Positions 57,425-64,000 of a stretch of DNA of 64,000 bases are shown here, piece after piece (the stretch's first letter is position 1; the number at the start of each line of letters is the position of its first letter). Made by a program: the position numbers and the translations under genes. The notes beneath the pieces were generated by a model that saw only the letters and a list, made by a program, of their open reading frames with translations, was not told the DNA's origin and searched no databases. Origin of the DNA: Cryptomeria japonica (lineage: Eukaryota > Streptophyta > Pinopsida > Cupressales > Cupressaceae); assembly GCF_030272615.1 (NCBI RefSeq), contig NC_081406.1, positions 267,211,692 through 267,275,691 on the forward strand, read 5' to 3'.

Positions 57425-58816
57425 GCTGTTGGACGTGGTGGCTGAAGCTTCATTTCATTCATATCTCCCTGCCTGTCGAGCATTGCATTCTGGGTATCGG
57501 TTCTATCTCACCATATCCCCTGGGTGATATACTTCACCAAATTGCAGATTGGGACGAGGTGTTTTGGATTTTTGGTGGCACATCGAATTTTGTAGCAGGT
57601 CGTACCATTCAGGAAGGTGCATTGGGTTGTGTGCATCACAGTGGAGGCTTCCTTTGTGCTGGTTTGAGGTTTGAGTTAGTTTGCCCTAGTTGTTAGTTTC
57701 ATTTGCTTCCATTTTGGTGTGATTCAGTGTGGTTTGGAGTGAGTTGTGGGCATTTTCAGTGTTGCTGGTCCAGTTTGGGAGTTGCTGTCATTTTATATCA
57801 GATTGGTTAATTTTGTGTTAGTTGTTTGCCCTCTCGGGTAAATAACTTAAAGCACACAGATAAAACACATAATGCAGAACAATAATGCCATAGATAGCAG
57901 ATGCAATATATCAGATGTTATTCCATTCATAATTCCATATTGTCCACAAGTTACATTCGGAAGTATATAAAGATGCCGAGGGGGTGCGAGCGCCAACCTT
58001 CGCACCACAACTACCACCCCTCAGTTGCCAACTAACCAACACAATTACAACTTAATTAACTAGTTTTATTTCCGTGTACAATATTGCCGCCAACATTAGT
58101 GGCTTAAAATCTATTGTAGTTGATTATTGTATTCTCTCAGTACTTCACAGTAATAATCTTTGTATCATTGGTTAGTAGTACTAACCTCTTATTTGAACTT
58201 GAAGTGCTCATTGTAATCCCCACTACATAAGTGGAAGAGGCTAGTTGGGCCGCCTTAGTGTTTGTAATTTCAGTTTGTACTTCTGTCCTCCCACTAAATA
58301 AGTGGTTGAGTGATATTGTCCTCCCGCTGAAATATGCGGTAGAGTGATTAGTTTTATGTATTAGCCTCTCGCTGAAAGACGCAGTGGAGTGATTGTGTTA
58401 AGTTTCTTGTTGTTTTCCTTGGCTGGTTTACCGCCAAGAAGTTTAATTTCTATCCTGCTGGATAAGCAAAAGGGGCTGGCTTGCCGCCCGTGCATTGTAA
58501 TTTTCAATTTGTTTTGGTGCTAACAATCTCCGGAACACCGTATGCTCTCACCCTCCCAGATTGGGCTCTTGGTGAACAAAAGGTGGAAGGGTTCCCTTCA
58601 GTTGCTTTGGATTATTTCTCTAACCTTAACGGGTTATTGTATTTGTTCTGTAAATCTTATTGCAAAAATCAAAAAAATTAAGGGGGTTTATTAGACAATT
58701 TAGCAAGGAAGAGATACACCAACTCTCACAAGGAGAAATGTCTCATTCATAAGAAAATAAACATCAAGGATATGTGTGTGAAGTATGGGATAAAAAAAAT
58801 ATTTTTAAGAGAGTAG
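57425..58816. other. End of family B copy 2 and a short spacer
   Basis: 57425-58695 is the right part of the family B LTR, including a run of cleft words CCTCCCGCTGAAATATGCGG and GCTGGATAAGC. 58701-58816 is unannotated spacer before the next LTR A head. Confidence 0.55.
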
Positions 58817-59559
58817 TGTTGTGACGTTTTCACACATCGCCCCATTGCAAATGAAGAACCCCTACTTTTTAGGCCCTTCTGGTCTTTTGGCTTTGTTTTT
58901 GGGGTCTTTTCGCAGCAGTCTCTTTGTTTTGCAAGTGTTCGAGGGTCATTTTGATTAAGTCTGCTTTTCGTTTGAGCAAATTTGGTGAAGTCTAGGGCCT
59001 ATTTTGTCTTTTTTAGGGTTTATGCCCTTAGTCCTAGATTCTAGGGGTTTTTGTTAGGTTTTTGAAGAAACTAAGCATGCAACTAGAATCAGGACCTTTC
59101 AAGGAACCTCCTAGTAAAATTTGAGTCAGAGCAACTTTCTATTTTTAGAAAGTTCCTATTTTTTAGGGATTTTGCTGAGTCCCGGAATGTCGTCATTTTG
59201 CAAAAAATCAAACTTACAATTTTTAGTAATTTCTAATTTTAGTAAGTTTCTATTTATAGTAAGTCATTCCTGTATCCTGTCTAGGGATCTAATGCTAACA
59301 TTTTAAAGGTTTCTATTTTTGGAAAGTTTGTTCTGACAAGACCATTCGGGCAAGGTGACAAAGATCAGGCATTTGCAACTACTTCTAATTCCGGAAAGTC
59401 AAAAAGCAGACGGGGAGGGTCACAAAATGGTTAAGTGCTGGAAGCCCATTCCTGAAATGGAAAGCTCAAGAAATTTGTCTAAGTCTGAGAAATCACCCCA
59501 AATTCTTATATGGTGGCCTGATCCAGAAGAAGCTTAAAATCCATCCAAGTTTGGAAGAG

Positions 59560-60530
59560 GCACGAAATGATGAAATTCCTCCTTCATAGTGAAATTCCGC
59601 CCAAATCTTGAGGAGGGCGCCAAAATGGAGGTCTCATGGAGGATTCACAATTCAGTGGAATTCCTCCTCCACATCAAAATTCCGCCCAAATCCTAAGTTG
59701 GGCGCCAAAATAGAGGTTTCATGGAGGATTCACAATTTGATGAATTCCTCCTGCAGTGCAAAATTCCGCCCAAATCCTCAGGTGGGCGCCAAAATGGAGG
59801 TCTCACAAAGATTTCACAATTAAGTGGAATTCCTTCTCCACAACAAAAATCCACCCAAGACATCTGCATGGCACCAAAGTAAGGTCAACGTGGAAAATGG
59901 AAAATATTGTGAATTCCATGATAAGGTCAAAAATCCACCCAAGAAGGTCATAGGGTGGCATAATGAGGTGACCTTGGAATTCATTGAAATGCATTGAATC
60001 CTTGGCAAGCACAAAATTCTGCCCTAATCCTCAAGAGGGCACCAAATAGAGGGAGTCAGGGAAGAATGTTAAAGGTTCAAAATTCCTCCTTCAATGAAGA
60101 ATTGCGCCTATGAGCAAGGAAGGGCGCTATAATGAGGTATGCAGGGAGAGATGAAGAAGTGCATGAATCCTTCACCAATGCAAAACTCTGGCCAACACTC
60201 AGGTAGGGTGCTAAAATGAATGATGCATGGAAAAGATTAAAAATTTATTCCTCCTTGAACAAGTAAGAATTCCGCCCTAGGCCAAAGGAGGGTGCTAAAA
60301 TTAAGCTACCATGGAATTCACAAAAAAACATCAAAATTCTTCCTTCCTTGGAAGGGCGCTAAAATTAAGCTACCATGGAATTCACAAAAAAACATCAAAA
60401 TTCTTCCTTCCTTGGAAGAGCGCCAAAAAGAGATATCCATGGAAAAGGTTGAAAGACTCAAAATTCCTTCACAAGTGAAGAATTGTGCCCTGACCAAGGA
60501 AAGGATGTTGAAATGGCTAAGTCAGAAAAA
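59560..60530. repeat. Array of CCGCCCAA...TTGGGCG inverted units
   Basis: Units of about 55-70 bp containing AAATTCCGCCCAAATCCT then GGGCGCCAAAATGGAGG and GAATTC-rich spacers. The GC arms of each unit (CGCCCAA and TTGGGCG in the best one, 59680-59706) are complementary. Toward the right, units decay to AATTCTTCCTTCCTTGGAAG. Confidence 0.8.
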
Positions 60531-61714
60531 AAAAAAATCAACAATGAAATGATGAATTCCACCATGAAGAGTGAATCCCATGCCTAGGTTGGAAAACTGA
60601 AAAATTTGTTTGAGGCATGCAAAAATCTAGTGATCAAGGATGAATGCTTCAAGATGAAATTTCCTCCATCAAGGTCAAAATTCCATGCCCAGTCATGAAG
60701 TTGAAGAGAAATTTTTTGAGGCATGGAAATAATGAAATTCCTTCACCAAGCTGAATTCCACGTTCAAGTCAAAGAACGAAGAGAAATTGTCCAAGGCATG
60801 AAAATCCAAGGGGTCAAGGAAGAATGAAAAGCAGAAATACCCTTGAGAATTTTTTTGAAATTTCCATTTTTAGACACCAAATCTTATCAGAATCCGAATA
60901 TTTTTGCAGATTTGGACTCGTGGGAGAATTCTCTCTCTCCTGGACCCGAGTACTAAATTTTAGGAAATTTCTTAAAAAATAGGAGATGTGAAAATTGGTC
61001 GAAAAGCTCCCTGCAAACATGATGAATTCAAAGAGCACAAAAATTCCTTCCTCGGGGAAGAATTGCGCCCAAGAAGAAGAAATTCCAAGAAAGTGAAAAA
61101 ATTGACTAAGTGATGGAAATTCCTTCCTTCACAACAGAATTCTTGGAAAAGGTGAGAATTTGGCTAAGTGTTGGAAATTCCTTCCTTCACGACAAAACTA
61201 TTGGAAAAGGTGAAAATTTGGCTAAGGCATGAAGAATTTCCTTCCTCAGGGGTAAGGATTAAATTTCTTTCCAAAGGAGAATTCTTTCACAACATGAATT
61301 CCACGCCAGGATGAATTTAAGGCAAAAAAAACAATTTCTAAGGCAAGGAAGGAATCAGGGATGAACTGAATAAGAAATTTCTCCTCAAGAAAATTTTGAA
61401 AAAAATCCATTCTCGGGCATCAAATCACATCCAAATTTCAAAATTTTCATAGATTTGGATTCATAGGAGATTTCTCTCCCTCCTGGACTTGAAACCCTAA
61501 TTTGTGGAAAATTCCTAAAAAATAGGAGATGGTGGAAAATCATTAAAAATCTCCTCCATAGCAAGGAAAGTTTGAGAAACTTCAAGAAAATTCTTCATGG
61601 ATCAAATTCTTCTCTCCAAGGTTTTCTCGCCAAGTGGCAGCCGAGTCAACGCACGCTGAATTAATGAAGCATCTCTTTGCATGCAGCCGTCACATTTATG
61701 GCATTATGGCAAAT

Positions 61715-63438
61715 TGTAATGTCCCCATTTTGCGAGCATCAGAGTTTGTAAGAATTAGCCTATCATTTGACCCTCGTCGGCTAACAATTATTGATAGAGG
61801 GCCTCGTGTGGCAGTTACTTGGTGATTAGAGACATTACTCTTCAGCTGGATTCAGGTTTTGGCCTTTGCACAGGTTTTTTGACTCAGATTGGCACACTTA
61901 CTATTTATAGTAAGTTACTATTTTGGGAGAGTCAGGGTTCCTATTAATAGAAAGACTCTTGAGCAGAGCTTATTGGCAGTGTCGACCTTGATTGGGCCTT
62001 TGCAGCTATTTCTAGACTCAGTTCCACATACTTACTATTTATAGTAAGTCACTATTCAGGGTTTCTATTTTTAGACAGGCATCCAATCACATGGAGAACA
62101 GGGAGAGTCGACTCCTGGCTCAGACGGCTTAGCAATCAGACAAGTACATCAAGAGATATTAAAGTTTAAGTGACTTAAGTGATTTATTTAATATTTTAAT
62201 ATTATTATAAAGTTCTAAAGTAACTTTATAATAATAAAGTCACTTTAATATAATAAAGTGCGTTAAGTGAATAATTTAATGTGGGAATAAATCTTTTATC
62301 CCACATTGTTCAGGAAGATGTTTGAGCTCTCTTAAGGAAAGAATAAAAGGAAAGGCAAGAGTTCATTCTCGGCATCCAGTTGATGAATAGTATTTTGATT
62401 GATTTTTATTGTGGAGCCTAGGGCTTTCGCAATTTTCTTCTTTGATCATAGGAAACGAAAACTTCCTATTGATAGCAATTTTGAAGGTGTGAAATAACAC
62501 CTGAATTATTGCAGTTGTGGGAAAAAATACTTCAGTTCTTTCATTTGTACAAATTGGTAAAGTTTTCTACAAGGGTTTGAAGTTTATTGTTGAAGAACAT
62601 TTATAGTTGGTTGTGAATCATCCTTCTTCGGCACATGGAGTTATATCATTCTTGTTGGGAGAGATTATTAACAAATTCTTCAAGGTTTTAAGAGCAGATT
62701 GCAACTTTTTCATCCACTGCTACAGTGTCGTGAATAGTGCGCATGAACAGTGCGCTACAGTGCCATGAATAGTGCCGTGAACAGTGTGCATGAACAGTGC
62801 GCTACAGTGCCGTGAACAGTGCGCTACAGTAGTTTGAGTTCTGTAGAAGGGGATTTAGAAAGGTTGAACAGCTATATATATTTGACAAGGGATTTGCATA
62901 TGAGGAGAATCAAACCAATATATCAAGGCAGCCATTGAAATTCCAGGTTTTCTATCTATGGTCATTGTATTAGAAAATCATTACTTCATTGCATCATTTT
63001 CTATTATGATTATATCATGAAATACTTGGAGGTTGCATATGTTTAATGGAGATATAATTTGCATATTCCACATTCATGGTAACATTCAATATTGATCAGC
63101 CATTTAGCTTTCATGACAATTGTTTGCTTAAATGCCTAATGGTTGTAGGTATACATTGGGATGCATGACAAGTGTTTGTCTTAATGTCAACTAGCTGTAC
63201 TAGTTAATTTCTGTCATTACATGTGTGTGGAAAGGTCTAAAACAGCTAGTATATCATTTCTATAACAACTTTGCATTGTTAGAAGCTTTCCATAACTTCA
63301 TTTGCAGCCTACAAACCCCAAAAAAGACAAATAAAGAATTCACTACAGCGGCTTCAAACATTGTATGCCAAGTGTTTGACAATATTCCTTGGGGTTCAAA
63401 TAAGCAAAACAGGGTCAGATTAGCCAAGGGATATTACA
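61715..63438 (+). mobile_element. Nested solo LTR, 1.72 kb, in LTR A copy 7
   Basis: TGTAATGTCCCCATTTTG start, GGGATATTACA end, perfect duplication CAAAT at 61710-61714 and 63439-63443. It carries two ACTTACTATTTATAGTAAGT hairpins (61896-61915, 62030-62049) and the CTACAGTG/GTGAATAGTG array (62718-62832), matching the minus-oriented LTR at 56163-57419. Confidence 0.87.
62718..62832. repeat. Array of CTACAGTG / CCGTGAATAGTGC units
   Basis: Alternating CTACAGTG, CC(G/A)TGAATAGTG and GCATGAACAGTGCG words over 115 bp. It is the reverse-complement counterpart of 56515-56695. Confidence 0.85.
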
Positions 63439-63676
63439 CAAATTCCTTCTACATGCAGCCGTCACATTCAAGAGATGATGGTGCATTTATGGCATCATGG
63501 GCAATTTTTGCATGAGGGTACATTCATTGCATAGTGGGCACTTTTTGAATGTAATGGTTAATTAACGCTTTATGGATGCCATTTATGGAAAGATTGTAAT
63601 TAATTGTATATGGGCATAATGGGCATTTATTGCTGATTCCCACCTTGTTGCATCTTGAGTGGAGAATCTTTTGGGC

Positions 63677-63694
63677 AAACCCTAATTAGGGTTT
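63677..63694 (+). promoter_or_regulatory. Perfect telo-box palindrome in LTR A copy 7
   Basis: AAACCCTAATTAGGGTTT, 25 bp upstream of TATATAAAG at 63719-63727, which is followed by CCCTCATTTGTAAAGG. It is the shortest palindrome-to-TATA spacing among the copies. Confidence 0.68.
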
Positions 63695-64000
63695 TGCATG
63701 TAATCAAGGCTTGAGGCCTATATAAAGGGGTGACCCCCTCATTTGTAAAGGGGGGAGATTTGTATGAAATTGTTGCGATAAGTTTTGAGATAATAACAGT
63801 GAAACATTGTTCTCTGATGGTGTCCACTTAAGTTATTTTTTCAAAGCTTGCATGGTTTCACCTTCCTCGCTTAGAGTAGAAGTAGTACAGTGCTTTGATT
63901 TCAATGGAGAATGTAATGGTGTTTGATGAATTTCCATGGTTCATACTTTTTGCATCTTGCTGATTGTAAGTTGCAGTGTAAAGTTAGCCTGAACCCCCTA

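Larger units (their letters stand above)
53733..58695 (+). mobile_element. LTR family B, copy 2, with two nested LTRs
   Basis: It starts TGTAATGTCCCC and ends TTTATTAGA (terminal CA mutated to GA), flanked by CAATT at 53728-53732 and 58696-58700. It parallels copy 1 (44941-47896) from GGTCCATTGGCCTATTCC through CCTCCCGCTGAAATATGCGG to GGTTTACCGCCAAGA. Removing the two nested elements and their duplications leaves about 2.3 kb. Confidence 0.85.
58817..64000 (+). mobile_element. LTR family A, copy 7, runs off the right end
   Basis: Head TGTTGTGACGTTTTCACAC and CCCCATTGCAAATGAAG at 58817-58860. A U3 array of AATTCCGCCC...GGGCGCC units (59560-60530) follows. Then comes the insertion 61715-63438, the telo-box palindrome (63677-63694), the TATA box (63719-63727) and CTCATTTGTAAAGG, the family promoter context. 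The tail is beyond 64000, so no target duplication can be checked. Confidence 0.8.

Overview
This is nuclear DNA from a plant, most likely a gymnosperm (conifer type). One ordinary protein-coding gene is spread over at least 39.7 kb on the minus strand. Its introns are either tiny (157-260 bp) or huge (3.0, 8.0, 8.3 and 18.2 kb), and the huge ones are packed with nested LTR retrotransposon remnants, Copia relics and hAT-type DNA transposon pieces. There is no bacterial-style gene organisation, and I saw no CRISPR array, rRNA or convincing tRNA gene.

The gene encodes an acyl-CoA dehydrogenase of the ACAD10/11 type (plant IBR3-like): an aminoglycoside-phosphotransferase-like kinase domain followed by an acyl-CoA dehydrogenase domain. 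Nine exons (443 codons) are visible, in order from 43572 down to 3919. All are open, have GT-AG borders and join in frame. The first exon(s) and the C-terminal exons, with most of the dehydrogenase domain, lie outside the window or escaped my reading.

Layout. 1-1869: end of a large LTR (family A). 3919-4538: two exons. 4539-22723: an 18 kb intron holding a decayed Copia gag-protease (8000-9250), a 0.94 kb solo LTR (9353-10292), a Copia LTR with primer-binding site (10711-11038), a 4.0 kb solo LTR A (11196-15205), a decayed hAT transposase (15560-17030) and a 2.7 kb divergent LTR A (18974-21719). 22724-23510: three exons. 25166-28365: a 3.2 kb solo LTR A. 31539-31616 and 34613-34801: exons. 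35742-40799: an LTR A split by a hAT-like element. 43143-43572: two exons. 44595-50605: an LTR A containing a family B LTR that contains a third LTR. 53733-58695: a family B LTR with two more LTRs inside. 58817-64000: an LTR A interrupted by a further LTR and running off the right end.

The most interesting material is LTR family A. Its copies share a short hairpin-forming head, a core promoter (in most copies a palindromic telo-box upstream of a TATA box) and a tail ending CACATCAACA, but nearly every copy carries a different tandem array in its U3. In one copy that array is eleven long inverted repeats spaced about 176 bp apart. All family A copies that can be delimited are solo LTRs with five-base target duplications, and the three imperfect duplications each differ by a CG-to-CA change, as expected from decay of methylated CpG.
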